Shown: positions 1 through 7,938 of the stretch, piece by piece
Numbering within the stretch: position 1 is the first letter of the stretch
Layout: each line of letters starts with the position of its first letter
NCBI GenBank assembly: GCA_025356445.1
Contig: JANXSZ010000067.1
Location: 1 to 37,645 of the forward strand
DNA: 37,645 nucleotides
DNA from: Betaproteobacteria bacterium
Lineage (GTDB): Bacteria; Pseudomonadota; Gammaproteobacteria; Burkholderiales; Burkholderiaceae_C
Direction of reading: 5' to 3'
The notes under the pieces: generated by a model
What the model saw: only the letters and a program-made list of their open reading frames with translations
The model's database searches: none
What the model was told of the DNA's origin: nothing
Program-made: the position numbers and the translations under genes

Positions 1-189
1 TGAACCGGCTTCCGCTGGCATTCGAGTCGCAGTTGACATCGGCCTGTCGCTGGACTTTGGGCAGTGCCAAACAACGGTTGACCTCAGTGACCCACGCATT
101 CATTTTGTCAAACGTGAGTGCAGGGCTGGTCGACAGCGCGAGTCCTTGGTGCAGGCAAAGCGCTAGTGTCGCGTGCACAGGCTTAGCGC
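1..189. other. window-edge stretch, possible partial gene
   Basis: No protein was recognised here. On the minus strand a reading frame starting at a GTG at 178 stays open to the window edge (59 codons; it contains the stretch FDKMNAWVTEVNRCLALPK). On the plus strand a second frame is open from base 2 to a TAG at 161-163. Either could be the edge of a real gene and composition does not decide between them. The minus-strand frame would lie just after the pseudouridine synthase and in the same direction. Confidence 0.25.
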
Positions 190-191
190 TT
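158..191 (-). terminator. hairpin at the end of the pseudouridine synthase gene
   Basis: Bases 158-165 (AAGCGCTA) and 184-191 (TAGCGCTT) form a perfect 8-bp inverted repeat with an 18-base loop. The right arm touches the stop codon of the minus-strand gene ending at 190. There is no clear T run after it in the minus-strand direction, so it may be a weak terminator, an RNA 3'-end structure or a protein site. Confidence 0.35.
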
Positions 192-1116
192 AAAACCGCT
201 CATACCCCAGCAAATACCGCCATTCACCCAGCGGTAAACCTGTCAGTTGCACCCGTCCTACGCGGATGCGCTTCATGCCCACCACGCGCAGGCCCACGCT
301 GTCGCACATTTGCGCGATCTGACCAGGGTGACAGCCCTTCACTGCAAAGCGCAGGCCCGTCATGGGTTTGCGGTTGGGGTTGTCCATGAGGTCTTCGCTG
401 TTGTCATAGCTGATGCTGACTTTGGCGGGAATCATCGCGCGGCCATCAACCACCGGGGTGCGGTTCAGGTAGTCCAGCGCTTCGGGCGAGACCTGGCCTT
501 GCACATCGACCATCACTTCGTGCTCCACACGGGCCGCGTCTTCCAGCAGTTTGCGGTGGATGCGGAAATCTTGCGTGTAGACCAACAAACCGCTGGCCCC
601 GGTTTCCAAGGGTGTCACGCAGGCTTGGTTCAGCATGTGCCGGTTGACGGTACGCGTGCCCGAGCGGTCAGCGGCGAATTTATTCGCCAGCGTCAGCAGC
701 TGCATCGCCAGTTTGTCGCCTTCCATCGCGTCAAAACCAGGCGGTTTGTGCAGCAGCAGGGTGACGGGCAAGGCCGGGGCCAAGGTGGCGTTTTTAGCGA
801 TCTCTACCTGCTGATCGACCACATGAAACCCAGGGATTTCCACCACCACACCATTCACCGAGACATAGCCGCCCGCGATGTACTGCTCCGCTTCGCTGCG
901 TGAGCACGGCACCATTTCTGCGACGCGCTTGGAGAGGCGGTCGCCGGGTTCTTTGGCGTAGCGGGTGGGAGCGCGGGTTGGTGGACGAGCAGGGCGGCTG
1001 TTTGGCTTGTTCGGGGGCGGCGTAGCCGCCGAGGCAGGAAACTCAGGGCGAGGTGCTCTGCGGGGTGGTGCTGGGGGGCGTGCGGACGAGGAGGCGGGGG
1101 GGGGCAAGGCAGTCAT
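190..1116 (-). CDS. RsuA/RluB/RluF-family rRNA pseudouridine synthase-like protein, catalytic Asp replaced
   Basis: The protein has 308 residues. The first 55 are Pro/Ala/Arg-rich and look disordered. An S4 RNA-binding domain follows at about 58-105 (GDRLSKRVAEM then SRSEAEQYI and GYVSVNG). The pseudouridine synthase fold starts near 117 (VTLLLHKPPGFD). In this family the catalytic Asp sits in a GRLDxxTxGLLLLT motif; here the aligned stretch is TPLETGASGLLVYT, so Glu171 (codon complementary to 604-606) stands in the Asp place and the preceding GR is TP. The C-terminal part (GCHPGQIAQM, VGLRVVGMKRIRVG, GEWRYL) is well conserved, so the gene is not simply decaying. It lies 30 bp after the NUDIX/MBL gene and is probably co-transcribed with it. 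Codons 5-7 fall in a run of nine C. It is either an rRNA pseudouridine synthase with an altered active site or an RNA-binding protein that lost catalysis. Confidence 0.85.
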   Translation of the reverse strand: MTALPPPASSSARPPAPPRRAPRPEFPASAATPPPNKPNSRPARPPTRAPTRYAKEPGDRLSKRVAEMVPCSRSEAEQYIAGGYVSVNGVVVEIPGFHVVDQQVEIAKNATLAPALPVTLLLHKPPGFDAMEGDKLAMQLLTLANKFAADRSGTRTVNRHMLNQACVTPLETGASGLLVYTQDFRIHRKLLEDAARVEHEVMVDVQGQVSPEALDYLNRTPVVDGRAMIPAKVSISYDNSEDLMDNPNRKPMTGLRFAVKGCHPGQIAQMCDSVGLRVVGMKRIRVGRVQLTGLPLGEWRYLLGYERF

Positions 1117-1146
1117 CAGCCCATGTTAACCGGCACTCCTCAGGTG

Positions 1147-2877
1147 CTACCCCAGCGCCCGTATCCGCTCCACATGCGCCAGCAGCGAGCGTTTGGCCAC
1201 AGGCCACAGGCGCGCAGGGGTGTCGTCATAGGCTTGGGCCACCCAATCGTCCAGGCTGCCATCGGGGTTGGCGTGCATCACGCGGTGGATTTTGGCTTCA
1301 CGCTTGAGGCGGTGGGCTTTGAGTTTGGCGATGGCGTGTTTGGCGCCACCCCCTAAATCTCCCAACACCCAGCCGTGCGCGGGCAAGATGAAGTCGATGT
1401 GGTGCGTGTCGCAGGCGGTACTGAGCACGTCCAGCGAATTCAGATAGTCGAACATGTTGCCGTCGGGCGGGTCGATGACGGTGGTGCTGCCGTTGAGCAC
1501 ATGGTCGCCACTGAAGAGCAAGCCGTCTTCTTGTAACACCAGGCACAGGTGGTTTGCGGCATGCCCGGGGGTATGGATCGCTTGCAAGGTGTGGCGGTGC
1601 TGGTGGCTCAGATTTAAGGTTAAATCACCTTCATGGGCAATACCAGTGAGCACGAGTAGCTCATTATTTTGTAGCAAACTATCAGGAGTGAATGCGCTGG
1701 CAGGGCGTGCTGTGGGGGCAGAGGGCAGGCCCAGAACAGGTGGGCTGGCACGGCCATGTGCCACGCACAGCGCTTGCAAGGGCTTGGCGCCGGGCGAGTG
1801 GTCGGGGTGGGAGTGCGTGCATACGATGTAACGAATATCGCCGGGTTGACCGTGGGCGTCGGTCGCGGCTTGCCACAGGCGTTGCAGGTGGGCAGCGTCG
1901 TCCGGGCCTGGGTCGATGGCGATGTAGCCGGTGTGTGGGTCACCGACCAGATAGCTGTTGGTGCCCGGGCCTGTCATGGCACCGGGGTTGGCGGCAGTCA
2001 GGCGCTGCACGTTGTGCAGCAGGGGGACGGGGCGTTCGGTCTGCCAGTCCAGGGTATGGACAATTTGACCGTCAGGACAGGTTAGCGCCAGCTCGCCGTA
2101 GGGCATGTCGCTTTCCATATAGCGGGCTTCCTGGCCGGCGTAATAGCCCGCACGTGGGCAGGATGTCCAAAGGGGGGCTTCTTCTCCGTTGACTGCGGCG
2201 CAGGCCTGCAACACCGCATCCACAGTCGTCAAGGTCTGCAAACGCTCAAGCGTGCGGATGGTCGGAAAGATGATGAAAAAATCACCGGCTTTGTGGCGGG
2301 CCAGCGCGTCTGCCGGGCGCACCCAGACTGGCTCGAACTGTTCGGACTCATCGGCCACGGGCGTCTGGCCTTCTGGCATGCGGGCGACCAGAAACGGGAC
2401 GTCAAAGCGGCGAGGCAGGTCGCGGTCAGTGATCCAATGCGCCAGCATAAACACCTCGTCAGCGGCCAGTACCAAGCCGTTTGCCGCGCATTGGGCGACA
2501 AAAGGGGCGCTGCGGTCTAAGGTGGCGATGTCTTCGTCTGTGGCGGCTTGGCCATCGGCCCGGCGGGCCAGCAAAATACCAAGTTCTTCAAAGCTCTCAC
2601 GTATCGCGGCGATGGCCTGGGTCAGTCGCAAGTCGCTCTGGGTAGCGCGGCGGGCGGCGTGCGGATGCGCCACAGCGTCAGCGGCATCAATACCCCCGCC
2701 GGGGAACACGTAAGCACCAGGGGCAAAGCTGGCGGTCAGTGAACGTCGCGTCATCAGCACTTCGATGCCGCCTGCCGTGCTGCCAGCGGGCGAGTCACGT
2801 AACAGCAGCACGGTGGCGGCAGGCCGAAGGGGGGCGCTTTCGCGGGCGGGGTGAAGGAGTTGGTTGGTGCGTGCCAT
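1147..2877 (-). CDS. NUDIX hydrolase / metallo-beta-lactamase (LACTB2-like) fusion protein
   Basis: The protein has 576 residues from the chosen start. The N-terminal half is a NUDIX domain: RPAATVLLLRD at 18-27, GAYVFPGGGID near 54-64 and the Nudix-box end RESFEELGIL at 93-102. About 20 extra residues lie between the glycine part and the REXXEE part, as in the NUDT7/NUDT19-like branch. The C-terminal half is a metallo-beta-lactamase fold with HSHPDH at 355-360 (zinc ligands), HTPGHAANH near 435-443, SGDHVLNGS near 456-464 and a terminal basic helical segment, as in LACTB2-type hydrolases. The NUDIX part probably cleaves a nucleoside diphosphate derivative, perhaps CoA-like, and the MBL part a phosphodiester or thioester; both substrates are inference. 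An upstream in-frame ATG at 2949 would add 24 residues. The start at 2877 (MARTNQLL) was preferred because the conserved region begins soon after it, but its ribosome site is weak. The gene is divergent from the protease operon. Confidence 0.85.
   Translation of the reverse strand: MARTNQLLHPARESAPLRPAATVLLLRDSPAGSTAGGIEVLMTRRSLTASFAPGAYVFPGGGIDAADAVAHPHAARRATQSDLRLTQAIAAIRESFEELGILLARRADGQAATDEDIATLDRSAPFVAQCAANGLVLAADEVFMLAHWITDRDLPRRFDVPFLVARMPEGQTPVADESEQFEPVWVRPADALARHKAGDFFIIFPTIRTLERLQTLTTVDAVLQACAAVNGEEAPLWTSCPRAGYYAGQEARYMESDMPYGELALTCPDGQIVHTLDWQTERPVPLLHNVQRLTAANPGAMTGPGTNSYLVGDPHTGYIAIDPGPDDAAHLQRLWQAATDAHGQPGDIRYIVCTHSHPDHSPGAKPLQALCVAHGRASPPVLGLPSAPTARPASAFTPDSLLQNNELLVLTGIAHEGDLTLNLSHQHRHTLQAIHTPGHAANHLCLVLQEDGLLFSGDHVLNGSTTVIDPPDGNMFDYLNSLDVLSTACDTHHIDFILPAHGWVLGDLGGGAKHAIAKLKAHRLKREAKIHRVMHANPDGSLDDWVAQAYDDTPARLWPVAKRSLLAHVERIRALG
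1632..1675 (-). repeat. gene-embedded short repeat, copy A
   Basis: On the gene strand this reads GCTACAAAATAATGAGCTAC, then TCGTGCTCACTGG, then TATTGCCCATG. It shares the CTAY-AAA-(N)-GAGCT head and the GCCCATG tail with the copies in murE and murD. It codes for part of the linker between the HSHPDH and HTPGH motifs of the MBL domain, a region that tolerates variation. Confidence 0.45.
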
Positions 2878-3085
2878 GCCCGAATTATCAGGCGCACCTC
2901 TCAGGAGGCCGCGTACCTTGGGCGACAAGGTGATGCCGTACTTGAGCATACGCTGGCAGTATCCTTTGATACGCTAAGGGATATGCCGCGTGCATTTGAC
3001 GCATTTTTGCGTTAAATTCTTTGGTTACAACGTAAAGATACGGTTCGGGCACAACCCCCGTTACCCGTCCACACCAGGAGCTGTC
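2878..3085. promoter_or_regulatory. divergent intergenic region
   Basis: This 208-bp gap separates the minus-strand NUDIX/MBL gene from the plus-strand protease operon, so promoters for both should lie here. A TTGACG at 2996-3001 could be a plus-strand -35 element but no good -10 lies at the right distance. A perfect small palindrome GTATC-cttt-GATAC is at 2959-2972. AGGAG at 3076-3080 is the ribosome site of the first protease gene. Confidence 0.4.
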
Positions 3086-5203
3086 ATGGCCATGCAAACC
3101 CGTTTCTTGACCCCACACCGTATTCTTCGCGCTGGCAGCGCTTTAGGTTCTGCAGGTGGTCTGTGTTTATCGGCCTTGATGCTGGCTGCTCTCAGTGCTT
3201 GCGGTGGTGGCGGTGGGACCAGCACCAGCACCAGCGCACCACTGGCTGCGGATGCCCCCGTCAAAGCGCCAGCTCCGGTCGCGAATGCCGCTGTGGGGGC
3301 GGGTGTCAGCACCACGGCCGCAGCCATCACTTGTTACAACGGCGCCGTGGCCAACACGACGGGAGACGATGACCCGTTCTATGTCAATACCTGGGGGCTG
3401 AAAAACACCGGCCCTAACCAAGTGGTCTCCGCAGCCAATAACAACGGTGTAGCTGGTATTGACGCCAACGTCGAAAACGTCCACAAGGCGGGCAAAGGCT
3501 GTACCGGCAAAGGCGTGACGATCGCTATCGTGGATTCGGCACTCGAAATCGGGCATGAGGATCTGGTTGACAACGTGGTGGCAGGCAAGTCCTGGAACTT
3601 TGCCAACAACACCACCGACCCCAGCCCCGGTGCCAACCAAACGACGGTAGACCATGGCACTGGCGTGGCCGGTGTGGCCGCAGCAAGAGGCTGGAATGGC
3701 AAGGGTTCACGTGGCACCGGGCCTCTGGCATCGCTGGTGGCTTACCCCACGGTGGGTGTCACACCCCTGGCATCCACCAATTCCACCGACATGTCCTACC
3801 TGTCGTTCGGTGCCAAGGCTTTAGCCGATGCCACAGCGGCTGTGGTCGGGCTGTTCGGCACGCGGGCAGATGCCACGGCCATCTTCAATTACAGCGCCGG
3901 GTCTGACTATGCGGCACCACCGTCGGTCAGCGATCTGTCCACGTTTGATTTGGCTGCGAAATGGGGCACCACCAACCTGCGCGGTGGGCTGGGGGCTGTG
4001 TATTTCCAAGCGACAGGCAATGAATTCACGTCCATGAAAGGGGCGCTGCCTGATGGGACGACCCAGCCTGTCGATTGCCCGGCATCTTTGACCACCGATG
4101 CCAAATTGCTGGGCGGTGAGTTGTCCAACATCAAAGGCATGAGCTGCGGGAATCCTAACCAGGAGCCGGGCATGAAGCCCTACTTTTACATGGTGGCTTC
4201 CATACACAACACGGGCAAAGCGTCGTCTTACTCGAACGCGGGTGCGTCCAACTGGATCACCGGGTTCGGTGGTGAATTTGGCACAGAAGAAGCGGCCATG
4301 ATCAGCACGGACAACAGCGGCTGCGCCAGTGGTTCTAACAACGCTGCTACCAAATCCAATCTGGCGGCGCAGCTGGGTGAAATCTTGAACAAGCTGATCG
4401 CCGACCTGTTCGGGGATCCCGCCTCCAAAGACGTGAACTGCAACTACACCGGGCGTATGAACGGTACCTCGGCCGCTACACCCAGTGTCTCAGGCGTTAC
4501 CGCATTGATGCTGGAAGCCAACCCCGCGCTCACCTGGCAGGATGTGGGTTTCATTCTGGCCAAGACCGCCCGCAAGGTGGACACCACGATTGCCACGGGC
4601 CCTAACGCCGTGACTTACCTCCCTGCGGGAGCCGCAACACCCTGGAATGTGGAAGACGCATGGATCACCAACACGGCGGGCTTTAACTTCCAGAACCGGT
4701 ATGGTTTCGGCATGGTCGACGCCGATGCGGCGGTGCAGTTGGCTGTGGCTTACACCGCACCTGCTGGGCGGCGTGCGGCACCACTGACGGCAACAGGTAC
4801 AGCGTCTGCCACGACGCGAGCGGACAACACGGTGGGCCTTAATGTGGCCACGACCGCTTTCCCCGCAGCAGCTGGCACCTCGGGCCCCATGCGTCTGGAC
4901 TTGACCGTGACCAACAACACTGGCGTGGATGTCAACCCCGGCTTTTTGCAGTTCATCGTGGAAAACACTGTGACGGGCACCAAGTCCATCGTGCTGCCTG
5001 CGTTTTCCTCCTGGTATGTGGGCGGTAAGAAGTTCCCCATCAAGGCGGGAGGGCAGCAGCAGTTCCGATTCCAGACGAACGCGTTCTACGGTGAAGCGTT
5101 AACAGGCAACTACAAAGTCTATGTGGTGGACTTCTCGGGGGCGTCGGGTGCTACGGGCAAGACGCTGAGCTTCACGCCGACCTTGACATCGTTCAGCATG
5201 TAA
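3086..5203 (+). CDS. S8 family (subtilisin/kexin-like) serine protease, lipoprotein, copy 1
   Basis: The protein has 705 residues. The start at 3086 was chosen because AGGAG lies five bases upstream and the signal sequence follows; the frame is open further upstream but without a signal-like start. A signal peptide ends in the lipobox LSAC with Cys39, followed by a Gly/Ser/Thr tether, so it is probably a lipoprotein. The catalytic Asp is D150 (AIVDS), His is H190 (DHGTGVAG), oxyanion Asn is N312 (QATGNEF) and Ser is S462 (NGTSAATPSVSG). The distance from N312 to S462 is about 150 residues, roughly twice that of subtilisin or kexin, and holds several cysteines. The C-terminal part from about 575 resembles a proprotein-convertase P domain (LRLDLTV-like start, NAFYGE, YKVYVVDFSG). 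The usual Gly after the catalytic DS is Ala (DSA). The next gene, 10 bp away, is a close paralogue. The substrate is unknown. Confidence 0.88.
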   Translation: MAMQTRFLTPHRILRAGSALGSAGGLCLSALMLAALSACGGGGGTSTSTSAPLAADAPVKAPAPVANAAVGAGVSTTAAAITCYNGAVANTTGDDDPFYVNTWGLKNTGPNQVVSAANNNGVAGIDANVENVHKAGKGCTGKGVTIAIVDSALEIGHEDLVDNVVAGKSWNFANNTTDPSPGANQTTVDHGTGVAGVAAARGWNGKGSRGTGPLASLVAYPTVGVTPLASTNSTDMSYLSFGAKALADATAAVVGLFGTRADATAIFNYSAGSDYAAPPSVSDLSTFDLAAKWGTTNLRGGLGAVYFQATGNEFTSMKGALPDGTTQPVDCPASLTTDAKLLGGELSNIKGMSCGNPNQEPGMKPYFYMVASIHNTGKASSYSNAGASNWITGFGGEFGTEEAAMISTDNSGCASGSNNAATKSNLAAQLGEILNKLIADLFGDPASKDVNCNYTGRMNGTSAATPSVSGVTALMLEANPALTWQDVGFILAKTARKVDTTIATGPNAVTYLPAGAATPWNVEDAWITNTAGFNFQNRYGFGMVDADAAVQLAVAYTAPAGRRAAPLTATGTASATTRADNTVGLNVATTAFPAAAGTSGPMRLDLTVTNNTGVDVNPGFLQFIVENTVTGTKSIVLPAFSSWYVGGKKFPIKAGGQQQFRFQTNAFYGEALTGNYKVYVVDFSGASGATGKTLSFTPTLTSFSM

Positions 5204-5213
5204 GGATGTGGCC

Positions 5214-7250
5214 ATGAATAACTTTCCGGGTTTTCAACAGAACGGTAAATGGTGCGGTGTTTCCCTGGTCATGCTGGCCGTGCTGAGCGCCTGTGGCGGC
5301 GGCAGTGGAGACGGTGCATCCCTGGTCGCCACCCCCGTGCCGGTGACGCCGACCACCCCGGTCGCGAGCACCACTTGCGCTGATGGTGGTATCGCCAATG
5401 CCACCGGGGCTGATGATCCGTTCTTTGCCAATGCATGGCACCTGAAAAACACCGGCCCGAACCAAGTCGTTTCTGCTGCCGCCAATAACGGGGTGGCGGG
5501 CATAGACGCCAATGTGGAGGGCGTTCACAAGGCGGGCAAAGGTTGCACCGGCAAGGGTGTGACGATGGCCATCGTGGACTCGGGCCTTGAGCTCGCGCAC
5601 GAAGACCTCGCAGACAACGTGCTGGTGGGGAAATCCTGGAGTTTCATCAAAAACACCAGCGACCCCAGCCCGGCGCTAAACACCACCGAAGTTGACCATG
5701 GCACCGGTGTGGCGGGCGTGGCTGCTGCGCGTGGCTGGAATGGCAAAGGTTCGCGAGGCACGGCACCGAACGCGTCTTTGCTGGGGTTCCCGCTGATTGC
5801 CGATGGTGATCCGGCACCCGGTACCACCCAGAGCGACATGACCTACTTGTCGTTCGGCGCCAAAGCACTGGCTGACGTGACCCACAGTGTGGTCGCCTTG
5901 TTTGGCACCCGTGCGGACACGGCATCCATCTTCAACTTCAGCGCCGGTTTTGATTACGCGGCGCCTCCTGTCGTGGGTGATCTATCTCCCACAGAGCTGG
6001 CCGCAAAATACGGGACAACCAACCTGCGCTCAGGTTTGGGCGCGGTTTATTTCCAGTCTGCAGGCAATGAGTTTGAATCCATGGCGGGCGGGGCCTTGCC
6101 CAACGGCGCGTCGATGGAAGTGGACTGTCCTTCCTTTTTTGAATCGGAAGCGGCAGCGTTGGGCGGTGAGTTGTCCAATTTGAAGGGGATGACTTGCGGC
6201 AGCCCTAACCATGAACCCAGTGGCAAGCCTTATTTTTACCAAGTGGCGGCAGCCCACAACACCGGTCGTGCGTCTTCGTATTCCAGCGCTGGCGCATCGA
6301 ACTGGGTCACCGGTTTCGGTGGTGAAAACGGCGTTGCCGAGGCTGCCATCATCACCACCGACAACAGCACCTGCGCCAGCGGCACCAACAATGCGGCCAA
6401 CCACGACACCCTGCTGGCGAAGGTGGGCAACATCCTGAGCAGGCTGGTGGCTGATTTGTTTGGCAGCATCAACTCCAGCGATGTGAATTGCAACTACACC
6501 GGGCAGTTCAACGGTACTTCCGCTGCTGCCCCCAGTGTGTCTGGTGTCGCCGCGCTGATGCTGGAGGCCAACCCCAAGCTGACATGGCAAGATGTGGGCT
6601 TTATCCTGGCCAAGACCGCCCGTAAGGTAGACACCACTATCGCAACAGGGGCCAACAAGGTCAACTTTTTACCTTCAGGTGGTTCGGGGCCGTGGAACAT
6701 TGAAGACCCGTGGATCACCAACGCGGCAGGTTTCAACTTCCAAAACCGCTATGGATTTGGCTTGGTGGATGCCAGCGCGGCCGTGAAGCTGGCCGTGTCG
6801 TACACCGCGCCAGCGGGGCGACGTGCATTGCCCTTGACGGCAACAGGTACCCCCGCCAAGACAGACATCGTAGACAGCGTGGGGCTGAACGTGTCTTCCG
6901 TCACCTTTGCAGGTACCGGTGCGGTGTCTGGGCCGCTGCGGCTGGATTTGACCGTGGTCAACAGCACCGGCGTGGATGTCAACCCAGGCTTTTTGCAGTT
7001 CGTCGTGGAAAACACGCTGACGAACACCAAGTCCATCGTGCTGCCTGCCTTCACCTCGTGGTATGCCGGGGGCAAGGATTTTCCCATCAAAGCCGGGGGG
7101 CAGCAGCAATTCCGGTTCCAGACCAATGCCTTTTATGGCGAAAGCATGGCAGGTATTTACAAGGTCTATGTGCTGGACTTTTCCGGGGCTTCTGCGGTCA
7201 ACGGGAAGACGCTAAGCTTCACGCCTACGTTGACTTCATTCAGCCTGTGA
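5214..7250 (+). CDS. S8 family (subtilisin/kexin-like) serine protease, lipoprotein, copy 2
   Basis: The protein has 678 residues. ATG 5214 is chosen because AAGGA at 5202-5206 is seven bases upstream; a GTG two codons earlier is also in frame. The lipobox is LSAC with Cys27, followed by Gly/Ser/Asp residues. The catalytic residues are D122 (AIVDSG), H162 (DHGTGVAG), N285 (QSAGNEF) and S436 (NGTSAAAPSVSG). The protein matches copy 1 over its whole length: residues 93-122 differ at only two places from residues 121-150 of copy 1, and the P-like C-terminal domain is nearly the same. The pair therefore arose by tandem duplication and both copies keep a full triad. The N-terminal tether and the region after H162 differ most, which suggests different targets or activation. 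It lies 10 bp after copy 1 and 27 bp before the small exported protein, so the three probably form one operon. Confidence 0.88.
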   Translation: MNNFPGFQQNGKWCGVSLVMLAVLSACGGGSGDGASLVATPVPVTPTTPVASTTCADGGIANATGADDPFFANAWHLKNTGPNQVVSAAANNGVAGIDANVEGVHKAGKGCTGKGVTMAIVDSGLELAHEDLADNVLVGKSWSFIKNTSDPSPALNTTEVDHGTGVAGVAAARGWNGKGSRGTAPNASLLGFPLIADGDPAPGTTQSDMTYLSFGAKALADVTHSVVALFGTRADTASIFNFSAGFDYAAPPVVGDLSPTELAAKYGTTNLRSGLGAVYFQSAGNEFESMAGGALPNGASMEVDCPSFFESEAAALGGELSNLKGMTCGSPNHEPSGKPYFYQVAAAHNTGRASSYSSAGASNWVTGFGGENGVAEAAIITTDNSTCASGTNNAANHDTLLAKVGNILSRLVADLFGSINSSDVNCNYTGQFNGTSAAAPSVSGVAALMLEANPKLTWQDVGFILAKTARKVDTTIATGANKVNFLPSGGSGPWNIEDPWITNAAGFNFQNRYGFGLVDASAAVKLAVSYTAPAGRRALPLTATGTPAKTDIVDSVGLNVSSVTFAGTGAVSGPLRLDLTVVNSTGVDVNPGFLQFVVENTLTNTKSIVLPAFTSWYAGGKDFPIKAGGQQQFRFQTNAFYGESMAGIYKVYVLDFSGASAVNGKTLSFTPTLTSFSL

Positions 7251-7277
7251 TCCCGTCGGGATGGGGCGCATACCAAA

Positions 7278-7895
7278 TTGAAAAAACTTATGCTGATGGT
7301 TGGTTTGGTCGTGGTTGCGGCTTGGGTGGCTTCGCAGGCTGTACGTGAACCCGAGGTGCCTGCCTCTGTTTCCGTGGCTGCTGTCGTCAGTCCTGTGGCT
7401 GTGGCGCCATCTCCGGCGTCTCAGGCAAGCGATGCCATGGTGGACCCCGCCAGCCCACCCGCGCAGAACGCTGCCGCTTCGGTGCCAACGCCCGCTGCAG
7501 CCGCGCGAAAAGGATTCGAGATACCCGAACTGACCCGTCGCTTGTCCGAAGACGGTGTAGCCGTGAAAATTGGCGACCGCGAGTGGCGCGTTTTGGGCTT
7601 GCGAGAGGCCGTTAACGCCAGCGGCAAGCAGACCATTCTGGTTTTGCGTGACGAGCTGAGTGGTCAGCTGGATTACCGCCAGTCTGCCTTGCGGTTCGTG
7701 CTCAATGAGGGCCAGGATTACGAATCGTTTATCCGTTCACGCGGTAACGCGACACGCCTGTTTGCCAACCCACTCTATGGTGACATTGGTGTTGATGCCG
7801 CCAACATTGCCGCCGAATACACGGCACTTGCCTCCGATGCACGCGTCAACAAGGTCATGTTCATACCGTTGGAGGTCAAGCCGAAGGCCCGATAA
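7278..7895 (+). CDS. small membrane-anchored or exported protein, possible protease partner
   Basis: The protein has 205 residues from a TTG start; ATG 7290 is an alternative that would lose the KK before the hydrophobic segment. Residues 1-21 form one hydrophobic segment that could be a signal or anchor. Residues 22-78 are Ala/Pro/Val-rich and look like a linker. Residues 79-205 form a compact domain with EIPELTRRLSEDG, DREWRVLGLREAV, LDYRQSALRF and a tail ending VMFIPLEVKPKAR. I do not recognise the family. It directly follows the two S8 proteases. In Aeromonas sobria the kexin-like protease ASP is followed by a gene (ORF2) for a periplasmic chaperone needed for its maturation (from memory). 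A chaperone or inhibitor role here is inference from position only. Confidence 0.7.
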   Translation: MKKLMLMVGLVVVAAWVASQAVREPEVPASVSVAAVVSPVAVAPSPASQASDAMVDPASPPAQNAAASVPTPAAAARKGFEIPELTRRLSEDGVAVKIGDREWRVLGLREAVNASGKQTILVLRDELSGQLDYRQSALRFVLNEGQDYESFIRSRGNATRLFANPLYGDIGVDAANIAAEYTALASDARVNKVMFIPLEVKPKAR

Positions 7896-7938
7896 AGGTT
7901 GATTTCGCACTTGGGGCGGAACAGGGATAATCCAGCCC

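Noticed and set aside
2990-3085. Longer first protease starting 32 codons upstream
   Set aside because: The extra residues would bury the signal peptide, and the ribosome site AGGAG fits ATG 3086.
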